This document shows, piece after piece, positions 44,747 to 54,205 of a DNA stretch of 64,000 bases (the stretch's first letter is position 1; each line of letters starts with the position of its first letter). The position numbers and the translations under genes are program-made. Where the stretch lies: the NCBI RefSeq assembly GCF_014648075.1, contig NZ_BMQK01000001.1, positions 806,001-870,000 on the forward strand, read 5' to 3'. The notes below the pieces were generated by a model, which worked only from the letters and a program-made list of their open reading frames with translations, was not told the origin of the DNA and searched no databases. This DNA is from Streptomyces ruber. GTDB lineage: Bacteria; Actinomycetota; Actinomycetes; Streptomycetales; Streptomycetaceae.

Positions 44747-44774
44747 TTGACTTAGACATTGTCCATTGTAGGAT
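44747..44774 (+). promoter_or_regulatory. katA promoter with probable Fur/PerR-type operator
   Basis: TTGACT (44747-44752), 16 bases, TAGGAT (44769-44774). The spacer TTAGACATTGTCCATTGTA has the AT-rich, imperfectly repeated look of a PerR/CatR box (CATTGTC CATTGTA) and covers the promoter, so bound repressor would block RNA polymerase. Confidence 0.6.
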
Positions 44775-44811
44775 CGAGCTCGGCATTGGCCAAGGGACAG
44801 GAACAGCAGGA

Positions 44812-46284
44812 ATGACGCAGGAGGCGTACGTGTCGCAGGGACCGCTCACGACGGAGGCCGGTGCTCCGGTCGCCGACAACCAGAACAGCGAGACCGCGGG
44901 CGTCGGCGGCCCCGTGCTCGTCCAGGACCAGCTCCTGCTGGAGAAGCTCGCGCACTTCAACCGCGAGCGCATCCCGGAGCGTGTCGTCCACGCCCGTGGC
45001 GCCGGTGCGTACGGCACCTTCACCGTCACCGCCGACGTCACCAAGTACACGCGCGCCAAGTTCCTCTCCGAGATCGGCAAGGAGACCGAGGTCTTCCTGC
45101 GGTTCTCGACCGTGGCCGGCAACCTCGGCGCGGCGGACGCCGTCCGTGACCCCCGCGGCTGGGCGATGAAGTTCTACACCGAGGAGGGCAACTACGACCT
45201 CGTCGGCAACAACACCCCGGTCTTCTTCATCCGGGACGCCATCAAGTTCCCCGACTTCATCCACACCCAGAAGCGCGACCCGTACACGGGCTCGCAGGAG
45301 GCGGACAACGTCTTCGACTTCTGGGGCCTCAGCCCGGAGAGCACCCACCAGGTGACCTGGCTCTTCGGTGACCGCGGCATCCCCGCCTCGTACCGCCACA
45401 TGGACGGCTTCGGTTCCCACACCTTCCAGTGGAACAACGAGGACGGCGAGGTCTTCTGGGTCAAGTACCACTTCAAGACCGACCAGGGCATCAAGAACCT
45501 GACGGCCGAGGAGGCCGAGATCCTGGCGGGCAAGGACCCCGACTCCCACCAGCGCGACCTGCGCGAGGCCATCGAGCGCGGCGAGTTCCCGACCTGGACG
45601 GCGTACGTCCAGATCATGCCGGCGGCGGACGCGGCGACCTACCGCTTCAACCCGTTCGACCTGACCAAGGTCTGGCCGCACGCGGACTACCCGCTGATCG
45701 AGTACGGCAAGCTGGAGCTCAACCGCAACCCGGAGAACATCTTCGCCGAGGTCGAGCAGTCGATCTTCAGCCCCGCCCACTTCGTGCCGGGTATCGGTCC
45801 GTCCCCGGACAAGATGCTGCAGGGCCGTCTCTTCGGCTACGGCGACGCCCACCGCTACCGCGTCGGCATCAACGCCGACCAGCTGCCGGTGAACCGTCCC
45901 AAGGCCACCGAGGCGCGTTCCCACGGCCGTGACGGTTTCCTGTACGACGGCCGTCACGGGGGCGCGAAGAACTACGAGCCGAACAGCTTCGGCGGCCCGT
46001 TCCAGACGAACCGCCCGCTGTGGCAGCCGTTCACCGACTTCACGGGCGCCACGGGCAACCACCCGACGCCGGTCCACGCGGAGGACAACGACTTCGTGCA
46101 GGCGGGCAACCTCTACCGCCTGATGACGGAGGACGAGAAGGAGCGCCTGGTCAAGAACCTGGCGAACGCCATCTCGGGGGTCACGCGCGACGACATCGCC
46201 GAGCGCGCGATCAACAACTTCCGTCAGGCGGACGCGGACTTCGGCAAGCGCCTGGAGGTCGCGGTCCAGGCCCTGCGCGGCTGA
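44812..46284 (+). CDS. katA: Monofunctional haem catalase
   Basis: 490 residues, the length of clade-3 small-subunit catalases. Active-site His in [13 protein letters not shown], Asn in [11 protein letters not shown], and the haem-ligand Tyr in [14 protein letters not shown]. It breaks hydrogen peroxide into water and oxygen in the cytoplasm. The ATG at 44812 follows AGGAA. Divergent from the Fur-type repressor gene and ended by a strong hairpin. Confidence 0.95.
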   Translation: MTQEAYVSQGPLTTEAGAPVADNQNSETAGVGGPVLVQDQLLLEKLAHFNRERIPERVVHARGAGAYGTFTVTADVTKYTRAKFLSEIGKETEVFLRFSTVAGNLGAADAVRDPRGWAMKFYTEEGNYDLVGNNTPVFFIRDAIKFPDFIHTQKRDPYTGSQEADNVFDFWGLSPESTHQVTWLFGDRGIPASYRHMDGFGSHTFQWNNEDGEVFWVKYHFKTDQGIKNLTAEEAEILAGKDPDSHQRDLREAIERGEFPTWTAYVQIMPAADAATYRFNPFDLTKVWPHADYPLIEYGKLELNRNPENIFAEVEQSIFSPAHFVPGIGPSPDKMLQGRLFGYGDAHRYRVGINADQLPVNRPKATEARSHGRDGFLYDGRHGGAKNYEPNSFGGPFQTNRPLWQPFTDFTGATGNHPTPVHAEDNDFVQAGNLYRLMTEDEKERLVKNLANAISGVTRDDIAERAINNFRQADADFGKRLEVAVQALRG

Positions 46285-46313
46285 CCCAGGCTGGACCGCT
46301 TGCCGTAGGTGAC

Positions 46314-46342
46314 GGGCCGGAACCCCCTTGGGGTTCCGGCCC
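46314..46342. terminator. Hairpin between katA and the CBS gene
   Basis: GGGCCGGAACCCC, loop of three, and its exact complement: a 13-bp stem between convergent genes. Confidence 0.8.
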
Positions 46343-46370
46343 GCTCGCTTGTCCGGGCACGCCCGCACGG

Positions 46371-46778
46371 TCACGCGGGGGCGTGCTGCCGGGCCGGGAG
46401 CTGCGGGGCCGGGGCCCAGCAGCGGATGATGTCGCGGACCGAGACGATGCCGACGGGGTCGACCCCGTCCAGGACGACGAGATGCCGGAAGCCGCCGTGG
46501 GCCATGGCGCCCGCGGCCTCCTCCAGGGTCCAGGACGGCGTGGCGAACACGACGTCGGTGGTGGTGTGCGCATGGACCCGCTCGGCGTCCGGGCTCTGCC
46601 CGAGGCCCACGGAGCTGAGGACGTCGCGCTCGGTCAGTATGCCTAGCCCGCCGGCGTCGGGGTCGAGGACGACGGCCGCGCCGACCTTGCGGGCGGACAT
46701 CAGGGCGGCGGCCTGGCGAAGGGTGTGGTCGGGGCCGATGGTGAGGACCACCGTGCTCATGGCGTCACGGACGAGCAT
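46371..46778 (-). CDS. CBS-domain-pair protein
   Basis: 135 residues: two CBS repeats, each ending in the usual block (GILTERDVLSSVG and GIVSVRDIIRCW). The start at 46778 follows AGGAGGTGG. Stand-alone CBS pairs bind adenosine nucleotides and report energy or redox state to partner proteins. The partner is not identifiable here. The 210-base upstream spacer carries a tandem TTCACAAG repeat (46831-46846) and a GGCGCC palindrome (46806-46820). Confidence 0.88.
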   Translation of the reverse strand: MLVRDAMSTVVLTIGPDHTLRQAAALMSARKVGAAVVLDPDAGGLGILTERDVLSSVGLGQSPDAERVHAHTTTDVVFATPSWTLEEAAGAMAHGGFRHLVVLDGVDPVGIVSVRDIIRCWAPAPQLPARQHAPA

Positions 46779-46928
46779 GGAGTGCAGCCACCTCCTAGGA
46801 ACCCTGGCGCCGACGGCGCCAGTTCAGGGATTCACAAGTTCACAAGTGGGGGAACTCTCAGAGTTGCAGCCGGACTTCGGACCAACAAGGGGGCGCGCGA
46901 GTCAGTTCGGGGCGCCCGCGCGTCACTT

Positions 46929-46953
46929 GGCACCCCTGTTTCCCAGGGGTGCC
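46929..46953 (-). terminator. Hairpin after hisN
   Basis: GGCACCCCTG and CAGGGGTGCC form a perfect 10-bp stem 36 bases beyond the hisN stop on the minus strand. Confidence 0.65.
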
Positions 46954-46988
46954 TGGACGTACGGTTCCGTCCCGGTGGCGTCCGGCGC

Positions 46989-47789
46989 TCAGCGGCGTCC
47001 GGCGAGGTGGTCCAGCAGGTCCTCGTGGAGCAGTCCGTTCGACGCCGCCGCGTTGCCGCTGTGCGGGCCGGGACGGCCGTCGAGTCCGGTGAAGGTGCCG
47101 CCCGCCTCGGTCACGACGATCGCGTTGGCCGCCATGTCCCACAGCGACAGCTCCGGTTCGGCGCAGAGGTCGACCGCACCCTCGGCGACCATCATGTACG
47201 GCCAGAAGTCGCCGTACGCGCGCGTCCGCCACACCTTGCGGGTCAGGTCCAGGAAGGCGTCGAGCCGGCCCTGCTCCTCCCAGCCGCTCAGCGACGAGTA
47301 CGCGAAGGAGGCGTCGGAGAGGTCGGCGACGCGTGAGACGTGCAGCCGGGAGGCGGAGGCCAGGCTGCGGCCGCTGTACGCGCCGTGCCCCTTCGCGGCC
47401 CACCAGCGGCGGCCGAGAGCGGGAGCGGAGACGACGCCGACAACCGGCTGGTATCCCCCCTCGCCCGCCTCCATCAACGAGATGAGGGTCGCCCACACCG
47501 GCACGCCGCGGACGTAGTTCTTCGTACCGTCGATCGGGTCGACGACCCAGCGGCGCGGCCCGGTGCCCTGGAGGCCGTACTCCTCGCCGAGGACCGCGTC
47601 ACGCGGCCGGGAGCGCTTGAGGTGCGTGCGGATCACGTCCTCGGCCGCCTTGTCCGCCTCGCTCACCGGGGTCATGTCCGGCTTGGTCTCGACCTTCAGG
47701 TCGAGCGCCTTGAACCGGTGCATGGTCGCCGCGTCGGCGGCGTCCGCGAGGACATGGGCGAACCGCAGGTCATCGAGATAGTCGGGCAT
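46989..47789 (-). CDS. hisN: Histidinol-phosphatase HisN (inositol monophosphatase family)
   Basis: 266 residues from the ATG at 47789. Lithium-sensitive phosphatase motifs are GEEYG (metal Glu), WVVDPIDGTKNYVRG (the two metal Asps) and LSLWDMAANAIVVTEAGG. The family removes phosphate from histidinol phosphate, inositol phosphate or related sugars. I assign histidinol phosphate because, from memory, the S. coelicolor gene in this position is the proven HisN; the sequence alone cannot separate these activities. It stands apart from any other his gene. Confidence 0.82.
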   Translation of the reverse strand: MPDYLDDLRFAHVLADAADAATMHRFKALDLKVETKPDMTPVSEADKAAEDVIRTHLKRSRPRDAVLGEEYGLQGTGPRRWVVDPIDGTKNYVRGVPVWATLISLMEAGEGGYQPVVGVVSAPALGRRWWAAKGHGAYSGRSLASASRLHVSRVADLSDASFAYSSLSGWEEQGRLDAFLDLTRKVWRTRAYGDFWPYMMVAEGAVDLCAEPELSLWDMAANAIVVTEAGGTFTGLDGRPGPHSGNAAASNGLLHEDLLDHLAGRR

Positions 47790-48148
47790 GTGCGAACCGT
47801 ATCCGGCGATTCCGGCGCACGGCCACACGGCCCCTCCGCGGGGCGGCCGGAACGTTGCCCGGGCGCCGCCGCGGGCGTCACCATGGCGGCGTGGACGCGG
47901 CATCCGGGGCTGGGGCGTGGCACCCGCCACCGTCGGCGGGCTCTCCGGGGCGCGCGGTGCGCGGCCCGCGCCCGGGGCTCGCCCGCACCGGCCGCGGCCG
48001 ACTCCGTGCGCCGTGCCCGGCCGCCCTGCGTGGCTTCCGCCCACGTTGGCCGACACACGCCCCCGGACGTCGCCGTACACCCTTGACAGTGCCCCGGCGC
48101 ACGTCAAATCTGAGCTCCAGAGCCGCCGCTCGCCCCTGGGAGGCGATC
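47790..48148. other. 359-base spacer between divergent hisN and TetR genes
   Basis: It is GC-rich with no convincing gene. It holds the TetR promoter at 48083-48111. A plus-strand frame of ~70 codons begins at about 47883 but is mostly Arg, Ala and Pro and has no ribosome site, so I do not call it. The hisN promoter must also lie here; I could not identify it. Confidence 0.5.
48083..48111 (+). promoter_or_regulatory. TetR-gene promoter with overlapping inverted repeat
   Basis: TTGACA (48083-48088), 17 bases, AAATCT (48106-48111) is a good housekeeping promoter. TTGAC...GTGC and GCAC...GTCAA in it form a near-palindrome with one inserted base, a plausible self-operator. Confidence 0.5.
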
Positions 48149-48784
48149 ATGCCTGCAGCGCGGGAATCCCTGCTGGACGCCGCCTACGCGGCGCTCGCGC
48201 GTCGTCCCTGGTCCGCGGTGCGCATGGTCGATGTCGCCGCCGTGGCGGGGGTGTCCCGGCAGACGCTCTACAACGAGTTCGGCAGCAAGGAGGGGCTGGC
48301 CCGGGCCCTGGTGCGCAGGGAGGCCGACGCCTATCTGGCCGGGGTCGACCGGGCGCTCGCCACCCACACCGACGCCCGTGAGCGGCTGGCCGCCGCCGCG
48401 GAGTGGACCGCGTCGGCGGCCAGGGACAACGCGCTCGTCCGGGCCATGCTCACCGGCTGCTGGGGCGAGCGCCTGCCCGCGCCCACACTCTCCGCGGTGC
48501 CCTCGTCCTCCGCCGTTCCCGCGCAGCGCCGCGCCGACGGGCCGCTGCCCTCGCCCGCCGACTTCGTCGCCCTGGTGCGCGACCGCGCGGTCACCCTGCT
48601 CTCTGTTCCCGGTCCCGGTGGTCCCGGCGGTCCCGGCGCGCACAAGCCGGACACGGCGGAACTCTCCCGCACCTGCGAACTCGTCTTCCGGCTCGCGCTG
48701 TCCTGTCTCTCGGCGCCCCCGGGGGAAGGCGGCGTGGCGGACCTGGTGCGCACGGCCCTGCAGCGGCAGCCGGTCCGGTTCTGA
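48149..48784 (+). CDS. TetR-family transcriptional regulator
   Basis: 211 residues from the ATG at 48149, with GGGAGG six bases upstream. The N-terminal helix-turn-helix reads VDVAAVAGVSRQTLYNEFGSKEGLARALV. The ligand-binding half contains a Gly/Pro low-complexity insert (VPGPGGPGGPG). The effector is unknown. A convergent SMR transporter gene (sugE type) ends 62 bases away; control of that transporter is possible but not shown by the layout. Confidence 0.88.
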   Translation: MPAARESLLDAAYAALARRPWSAVRMVDVAAVAGVSRQTLYNEFGSKEGLARALVRREADAYLAGVDRALATHTDARERLAAAAEWTASAARDNALVRAMLTGCWGERLPAPTLSAVPSSSAVPAQRRADGPLPSPADFVALVRDRAVTLLSVPGPGGPGGPGAHKPDTAELSRTCELVFRLALSCLSAPPGEGGVADLVRTALQRQPVRF

Positions 48785-48845
48785 GTCCGCGCCCGGTGCT
48801 CGCCCGGTGCTGAAACCGCGCCCGGCGCGCGGACCGCTGTGCGGA

Positions 48846-49169
48846 CTAGTGGGCGGAACCGGACAGTTGGAGGCCGATGACGCCCGCGATCACCAGAGCG
48901 ATCGACACGATCTTCAGCGTGGACACGACGTCCCCGAGGAAGACCATGCCGTAGACGGCGGTGCCCGCCGCGCCGATGCCGGTCCACACCGCGTAAGCGG
49001 GCCCCACGTCCAGCTTCTTCAGGGAGAGCGTCAGCAGACCGAAGCTGCCCAGCGCGAAGACGGCGAACGCGATCGTCGGCCAGAGCCTGGTGAATCCGTG
49101 CGAGAGCTTGAGGCAGACCGCGAACCCCGTCTCGAGGATTCCGGCCACGATGACCAGCAGCCACGCCAT
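48846..49169 (-). CDS. Small multidrug resistance (SMR) transporter, SugE/Gdx type
   Basis: 107 residues with four membrane helices. MAWLLVIVAGILETGFAVCLK contains the essential membrane Glu (residue 13), and the GPAYAVWTGIGAAGTAVYGMVFLGD loop is characteristic. GGAGG lies seven bases before the ATG. SugE/Gdx members export guanidinium; other SMR proteins pump quaternary ammonium drugs. The HGFTRLWP sequence in helix 2 favours the SugE branch. No guanidine riboswitch was seen upstream. Confidence 0.88.
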   Translation of the reverse strand: MAWLLVIVAGILETGFAVCLKLSHGFTRLWPTIAFAVFALGSFGLLTLSLKKLDVGPAYAVWTGIGAAGTAVYGMVFLGDVVSTLKIVSIALVIAGVIGLQLSGSAH

Positions 49170-49276
49170 GTCTCGTCCTCCCGTGTAACCATGCTCCGTG
49201 ACCGCTTCGTCCGACTTGCAATGACTGGTGCGATTATGCACTTGCCGAAGCGGTGAAGACGTAAACAACGTGGAGG

Positions 49277-50290
49277 TCAGTCGCCCTCGCGCCGCTCACG
49301 GGTGGCCAGCAGCCGTCGCAGGGAGTACAGCCGGGCGGGGTCCGCGTGCCCCTGCGCGACCCATTCGTCGAGCGCGCAGTCCGGCTCGTCGTGGCTGCAC
49401 GCGCGCGGGCAGCCCGCCGTGCCGGGCTCCAGGTCGGGGAAGGCGTGGATGACGCGCGACGGATCGATGTGCGCGAGACCGAAGGAGCGCACGCCGGGGG
49501 TGTCCACCACCCAGCCCCCGTCCTCGCCGTCGAGCGGCAGCGCGAGGGCCGAGGTGGTCGTGTGCCGGCCCCGGCCCGTGACCGCGTTGACGTGGCCCGT
49601 CGTACGGCGGCGGTCCTCCGGTACCAGCGCGTTCACCAGGGTCGTCTTGCCGACGCCCGAGTGACCGACGAAGGCCGTGATCTTGCCTTCGAGGTGCTCG
49701 CGCACCCGGTCCGCCGCGTCGCCGTTCTCCAGCTCCTCGCGGTTGGTGACGACGTACGGGATGTCGAGGGCGCCGTACAGCTCGAGCAGCTCGTCCGGCG
49801 GTGCCAGGTCCGACTTGGTGAGGACGAGGAGCGGGGTGAGGCCGCCGTCGAACGCCGCGACCAGGCAGCGGTCGATCAGACGCGGGCGCGGCTCGGGGTC
49901 GGCGAGGGCGGTGACGACGGCGAGCTGGTCGGCGTTGGCGACGACGACCCGCTCGTAGGGATCGTCGTCGTCGGCGGTGCGGCGCAGGACGGACGTCCGC
50001 TCCTCGATGCGCACGATGCGGGCGAGGGTGTCCTTCTTCCCGGACAGGTCGCCGACGAGGGCCACCCGGTCGCCGACCACCGCGGCCTTGCGGCCGAGCT
50101 CGCGGGCCTTCATGGCGAGGACGATCCGGTCGTCGACGAGGCAGGTCAGCCGGCCGCGGTCGACGGTGAGGACCATCCCGTCGGCCGCGTCCTCGTGCTT
50201 GGGGCGGATGTGCGTCCGGGGGCGGTTGCCCTTGCGGTTGGGGCGGACCCGGACGTCGTCCTCGTCGGTGTGCTTGCCGTAGCGGCGCAT
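49277..50290 (-). CDS. rsgA: Ribosome small-subunit-dependent GTPase RsgA
   Basis: 337 residues. The N-terminal OB fold (VLTVDRGRLTCLV ... VVGDRVALVG) is followed by a circularly permuted GTPase with TKSD (G4), GHSGVGKTTL (G1) and DTPGVRSFG (G3). The C-terminal zinc finger has GCPRACSHDEPDCALDEWV. It assists maturation of the 30S subunit. It lies 16 bases after aroA on the same strand, so the two share a transcript. Confidence 0.93.
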   Translation of the reverse strand: MRRYGKHTDEDDVRVRPNRKGNRPRTHIRPKHEDAADGMVLTVDRGRLTCLVDDRIVLAMKARELGRKAAVVGDRVALVGDLSGKKDTLARIVRIEERTSVLRRTADDDDPYERVVVANADQLAVVTALADPEPRPRLIDRCLVAAFDGGLTPLLVLTKSDLAPPDELLELYGALDIPYVVTNREELENGDAADRVREHLEGKITAFVGHSGVGKTTLVNALVPEDRRRTTGHVNAVTGRGRHTTTSALALPLDGEDGGWVVDTPGVRSFGLAHIDPSRVIHAFPDLEPGTAGCPRACSHDEPDCALDEWVAQGHADPARLYSLRRLLATRERREGD

Positions 50291-50306
50291 GATCCCGGTC
50301 CGCCCG

Positions 50307-51623
50307 TCAGTTCCCCAGCATCCTGTCCCACAGCTCCGGGAAGTCCGGCAGGGTCTTGGCCGTCGTCGCCACGTTCTCGATCTCCACGCCCTGGACCGCG
50401 AGGCCGATGACCGCGCCGGCCGTGGCCATGCGGTGGTCGTCGTAGGTGTGGAAGACGCCGCCGTGCAGCCGGCGCGGGCGGATGTGCAGGCCGTCGGCGG
50501 TCTCGGTGACGTCACCGCCGAGCTCGTTGATCTCCTTGGCGAGCGCGGCCAGCCGGTCCGTCTCGTGCAGCCGCAGGTGGGCCACCCCGCGCAGGGTCGA
50601 GGGGGAGTCGGCGAGGGCGGCGACCGCCGCGATGCCCGGGGTGAGCTCGCCGACCTCGCCCAGGTCGACATCGATGCCGTGGATCTCGCCCGAGCCGGTG
50701 AACTGCAGCCCGGCGTCGGTCAGTTCGCAGGAGCCGCCCATCGCGGTGAAGATCTCGCGGAGCCGGTCGCCCGGCTGGGTGGTGTGCGCCGGCCAGTCCG
50801 GAACGAGGACCTTGCCGCCGGTGACGAGGGCCGCCGCCAGGAACGGCTGGGCGTTGGACAGGTCCGGCTCGATGGTCAGGTCGCGGCCCAGCAGGGCACC
50901 CGGCGTGACCCGCCAGACGTTCGGCTCGCCGCCCGACTCCGGGGTGTCGACCTGGGCGCCGCCCGCGCGCAGCATGTCGACGGTCATCCGGATGTGCGGC
51001 ACCGACGGCAGCGTGGAACCGGTGTGCCGTACCTCCACGCCCTGGTTGAAGCGCGGGCCGGAGAGCAGCAGGGCGCTCACGAACTGGGAGGACGAGGAGG
51101 CGTCGACCTCGACGGGACCGCCGTCCAGCGCACCGCCGCCGTGAACCGTCATGGGGAGCGCGCCGCGGCCGTCGTCGTCGATGCGGGCGCCGAGGGCGCG
51201 CAGGGCGTCGATCACTCCGTGCAGCGGCCGCTCGTACGACCGCGGGTCGCCGTCGAACCGGACGGGACCGTCGGCGAGCGCGGCCACCGGGGGCAGGAAG
51301 CGCATCACGGTGCCGGCGTTGCCGACGTCGATCGTGGCCGGGCCGTGCAGGCCGGTGGGGAGCACCCGCCAGGCCTCGCCGGTCCCGTCGGGGCCGATGC
51401 CCTCCTCGATGCCCACGCCCATGGCGCGCAGCGCGGAGGCCATCAGCAGGGTGTCGCGGGAGCGCAGCGGGCGGCGCAGCCAGCCGGGCTCGGAGGCGAG
51501 CGCGGCCAGCACCAGGGCGCGGTTGGTGACCGACTTGGACCCGGGCACGTGGACCGTCGCGTCGACGGCTCCGCTCGCGTGCGGGGCGGGCCAGAGGGCG
51601 GTGTGTGCGGGGTTAACGGTCAT
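50307..51623 (-). CDS. aroA: 3-phosphoshikimate 1-carboxyvinyltransferase (EPSP synthase)
   Basis: 438 residues from the ATG at 51623 (MTVNPAHT). Motifs: [18 protein letters not shown] (substrate-binding Lys-Ser), [27 protein letters not shown], and the late [11 protein letters not shown] and [11 protein letters not shown] with the catalytic Asp/Arg residues. It joins phosphoenolpyruvate to shikimate-3-phosphate in aromatic amino-acid synthesis. No other aro gene is near. A GTG three codons earlier (51632) is the alternative start. Confidence 0.94.
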   Translation of the reverse strand: MTVNPAHTALWPAPHASGAVDATVHVPGSKSVTNRALVLAALASEPGWLRRPLRSRDTLLMASALRAMGVGIEEGIGPDGTGEAWRVLPTGLHGPATIDVGNAGTVMRFLPPVAALADGPVRFDGDPRSYERPLHGVIDALRALGARIDDDGRGALPMTVHGGGALDGGPVEVDASSSSQFVSALLLSGPRFNQGVEVRHTGSTLPSVPHIRMTVDMLRAGGAQVDTPESGGEPNVWRVTPGALLGRDLTIEPDLSNAQPFLAAALVTGGKVLVPDWPAHTTQPGDRLREIFTAMGGSCELTDAGLQFTGSGEIHGIDVDLGEVGELTPGIAAVAALADSPSTLRGVAHLRLHETDRLAALAKEINELGGDVTETADGLHIRPRRLHGGVFHTYDDHRMATAGAVIGLAVQGVEIENVATTAKTLPDFPELWDRMLGN

Positions 51624-51771
51624 GCGCCCCACTTTAGTGGCTGACCTGGACCGGAAATCCTGTTCAAAAGAGGTGAAACCCGAGCGAAGTCATTGTTTCG
51701 ATGTGCGACGGAAAAGTGCCATGCATATATGCATGATCACGGTCCCGCGCGGGCGCAGCCGCCGGCGCCGC

Positions 51772-52494
51772 TCAGAGCCGCAGCAGCCAGCGCCCGCCGC
51801 CCATCAGCGAACACAGCGACACCGCGTGGAAGAGGAACAGCCACAGCCCGGGCGGCACGTGGGTCAGCCGCGCGAGCTGGTCCGCGTCCGAGTCGCCCGC
51901 CCCGCCCCGGCGCCGCTTCGCCTGGAGTTCGAAGGCCGGCCGTACGCCGCCGAGCAGCAGGAACCACACCACCGCGTACGCGAACGCCGCCTGCACCTGG
52001 GGCCCGGCCAGCCAGGAGACCCCCACGAAGGTGCCGCCCGCCAGGACGACGGTGAGGGCCCCGTAGGCGTTGCGGATCATCACCAGCATCGCCAGCAGCA
52101 GGGCGGTGGCCAGCCACAGCAGCAGGGTGATGCGTCCCGTGGCGAGCAGCGCGGCACCGCCGAGGCCCAGCAGCGGGGGAGCGGTGTATCCGGCGGCGGC
52201 CGTGAGGATCATGCCGGGTCCGGTCGGTCTGCCCCTGCTGACGGTGAGTCCGCTGGTGTCGGAGTGCAGCCGTATTCCGGTCAGGGTGCGGCCGGTGAGC
52301 AGCGCGACCAGACCGTGGCCGCCCTCGTGGGCGATGGTGATGGCGTTGCGGGAGAGCCGCCAGGCGCCGTGCGGGAGGATCACCGCGAGCGCGGCGGCGG
52401 CGGTGACGAGGACGACCCAGGTGTCGGGGTCGGGCTGGGTGCCGGAGACCTCGTCCCAGAGGCCCGACAGCGAGGCGGCGGCGGTGCTGTGCAT
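51772..52494 (-). CDS. M50-like membrane metalloprotease
   Basis: 240 residues, about six membrane helices. The zinc motif is AHEGGHGLVALL (HExxH) in the first third. A second Asp-containing motif expected of site-2 proteases is not obvious, so the protein may be a minimal or atypical M50B member. A Pro-rich region precedes the start at 52494. It diverges from the SRAP gene, 49 bases away, which suggests a shared promoter region. Confidence 0.8.
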   Translation of the reverse strand: MHSTAAASLSGLWDEVSGTQPDPDTWVVLVTAAAALAVILPHGAWRLSRNAITIAHEGGHGLVALLTGRTLTGIRLHSDTSGLTVSRGRPTGPGMILTAAAGYTAPPLLGLGGAALLATGRITLLLWLATALLLAMLVMIRNAYGALTVVLAGGTFVGVSWLAGPQVQAAFAYAVVWFLLLGGVRPAFELQAKRRRGGAGDSDADQLARLTHVPPGLWLFLFHAVSLCSLMGGGRWLLRL

Positions 52495-52543
52495 GGTGGG
52501 CGGTGGCTCCCTGTAGTGGTCCGGATCTGGCAGTCTGGCACGT

Positions 52544-53371
52544 ATGTGCGGACGGTATGCGGCGAGTCGTGGGGCCGAGGATCTCGCGGGAATCTTCGGG
52601 ATCGAGACGTGGGAGGCGGAGTCGGGCCCGGACGGAGGCCCGGTGCCCGATTTCAACGTGGCCCCGACCAAGGAGGTCTACGCCGTCCTCGACCGTCCTC
52701 TGAAGGACGCCGACGACAAGCGCCCGGTTCGCCAGCTGCGCAGGCTGCGCTGGGGGCTCGTGCCGTCCTGGTCCAAGTCGCCCGACGGCGCCGCCCGGAT
52801 GATCAACGCCCGTGCGGAGACCGTGCACGAGAAGCCCGCGTACCGCCGCGCCTTCGCCTCCCGGCGCTGCATCGTGCCCGCCGACGGCTACTACGAGTGG
52901 GTCACGGGCAAGCAGGAGCGCGACCTGGAGGTCGAGGGGAAGAGGAAACGGCCGCGCAAGCAGCCGTACTTCGTGCTCCCCGCCGACGGGTCGGTGTTCG
53001 CGATGGCCGGGCTGTACGAGTTCTGGCGCGACCGCACCCTGCCGGACGACCACCCGCAGGCCTGGTGGGTGACCTGCTCCGTGATCACCACCGAGGCCGA
53101 GACGACGCCGCTCGCGGTCGCGCCCGAGGGGGGCCCGCACTCCCTCGCCGAGATCCATCCGCGCATGCCGCTGATGCTCACCCCGGACCGCTGGGACGCC
53201 TGGCTGGACCCGGCCCGCACGGACGTCGACGAACTGCGCGGGCTGCTCGCGCCGCCGCCCGCCGGGCTGATGCGTGCGTACCCCGTCTCCACGGCCGTCA
53301 GCAACGTCCGCAACAACGGCCCGGAGCTGCTGAAGGAGCTGGAGGGGCCCGAGGAGGGCACACTCTTCTGA
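52544..53371 (+). CDS. SRAP-domain protein (HMCES/YedK), abasic-site DNA-protein crosslink factor
   Basis: 275 residues. It begins MCGRY, placing Cys2 at the new N terminus after Met removal, where it crosslinks to abasic sites in single-stranded DNA. NARAETVHEKPAYR (Asn and Glu), PADGYYEW and HPRMPLML (His) complete the active site. A Lys/Arg-rich insert (EGKRKRPRKQ) is typical of the Streptomyces form. The role is to shield abasic sites at replication forks. Confidence 0.92.
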   Translation: MCGRYAASRGAEDLAGIFGIETWEAESGPDGGPVPDFNVAPTKEVYAVLDRPLKDADDKRPVRQLRRLRWGLVPSWSKSPDGAARMINARAETVHEKPAYRRAFASRRCIVPADGYYEWVTGKQERDLEVEGKRKRPRKQPYFVLPADGSVFAMAGLYEFWRDRTLPDDHPQAWWVTCSVITTEAETTPLAVAPEGGPHSLAEIHPRMPLMLTPDRWDAWLDPARTDVDELRGLLAPPPAGLMRAYPVSTAVSNVRNNGPELLKELEGPEEGTLF

Positions 53372-53417
53372 GGCTCTCCTGAGGCACCTCGGAGGCCGTT
53401 CTGGGACTCTTTCCCAC

Positions 53418-54062
53418 GTGACGGAGATCGACAGGACGACCGAGACGGTGGAGACCGGTGCGGGCGCGGCCCGCATCACCTGGTGTGCGGCGCCGCGCGC
53501 CCGTCTGGTCCTCGCCGTGAGCCACGGCGCGGGCGGCGGCATCGAGGCCCGGGACCTCCAGGCGCTGGCCCGGGCCCTTCCCGCACACGGTGTGACCGTG
53601 GCGCTCGTCGAGCAGCCCTGGCGGGTGGCGGGCAGGAAGCTGGCGCCCGCCCCGAAGACGCTGGACGCGGCCTGGCGGGACCTGTGGCCCGCGCTGGCGG
53701 CGCCGGGGCTCCCCGTGGTCGCGGGCGGCCGGAGCGCGGGCGCCCGGGTGGCCTGCCGCACGGCGCGGGAGCTGGGCGCCGTGGCCGTCCTGGCCCTGAG
53801 CTTCCCGCTGCACCCGCCGGGCAGGCCGGAGCGGTCCCGGGCCGACGAGCTGCTCGGCGCCGGGGTGCCCACGCTCGTCGTCCAGGGCGGCAACGACCCG
53901 TTCGGGAAGCCGGAGGAGTTCCCCGAGGGCCCGTACCGGCTGGTCGAGGTGGAGTACGGAGACCACGGTCTCGCCGTGCCGAAACGGGCGCCGACCGGTC
54001 AGGACGAGGCGCTGGGCGTCCTCACCGACGGCGTGGCCGCGTGGATCACGTCACTCGGCTGA
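53418..54062 (+). CDS. Small alpha/beta hydrolase of the KANL3/Tex30 type
   Basis: 214 residues from a GTG. It has the oxyanion region SHGAGGGIEARDLQAL, the nucleophile elbow AGGRSAGARVACR, then QGGNDPFGKPEEF (acid) and YGDHGL (His). The substrate is unknown. It is on the same strand as SRAP and sigR. Its stop is 58 bases before the sigma-R promoter of sigR. Confidence 0.85.
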   Translation: MTEIDRTTETVETGAGAARITWCAAPRARLVLAVSHGAGGGIEARDLQALARALPAHGVTVALVEQPWRVAGRKLAPAPKTLDAAWRDLWPALAAPGLPVVAGGRSAGARVACRTARELGAVAVLALSFPLHPPGRPERSRADELLGAGVPTLVVQGGNDPFGKPEEFPEGPYRLVEVEYGDHGLAVPKRAPTGQDEALGVLTDGVAAWITSLG

Positions 54063-54119
54063 GAGATCACGCCACCGCGGGCAGGACCTGAGAAAGCCTG
54101 CGTCACTCGCGTGAAAGAC

Positions 54120-54147
54120 GGGAATGCCGGGCCGCGGACTTCTGTTG
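54120..54147 (+). promoter_or_regulatory. Autoregulatory sigma-R promoter of sigR (sigRp2 type)
   Basis: GGGAAT (54120-54125) and GTTG (54144-54147) with 18 bases between fit the SigR consensus exactly. Transcripts begin near 54153 and would carry the upstream ATG at 54206, so they can make the longer sigma form. Confidence 0.8.
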
Positions 54148-54205
54148 TGCGGATCAGACAGCGCGGAGACGCGCTGCGAGTCCCCGACGAAGGAGAGTCC
54201 GCCGC

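Noticed and set aside
47883..48087. ~68-codon plus-strand frame in the hisN/TetR spacer
   Set aside because: Arg/Ala/Pro-rich, no ribosome site, overlaps the TetR promoter.
48846..49268. Guanidine riboswitch before the SugE-type gene
   Set aside because: The upstream region shows no conserved stem-loop or ACGR-type motif that I could recognise.
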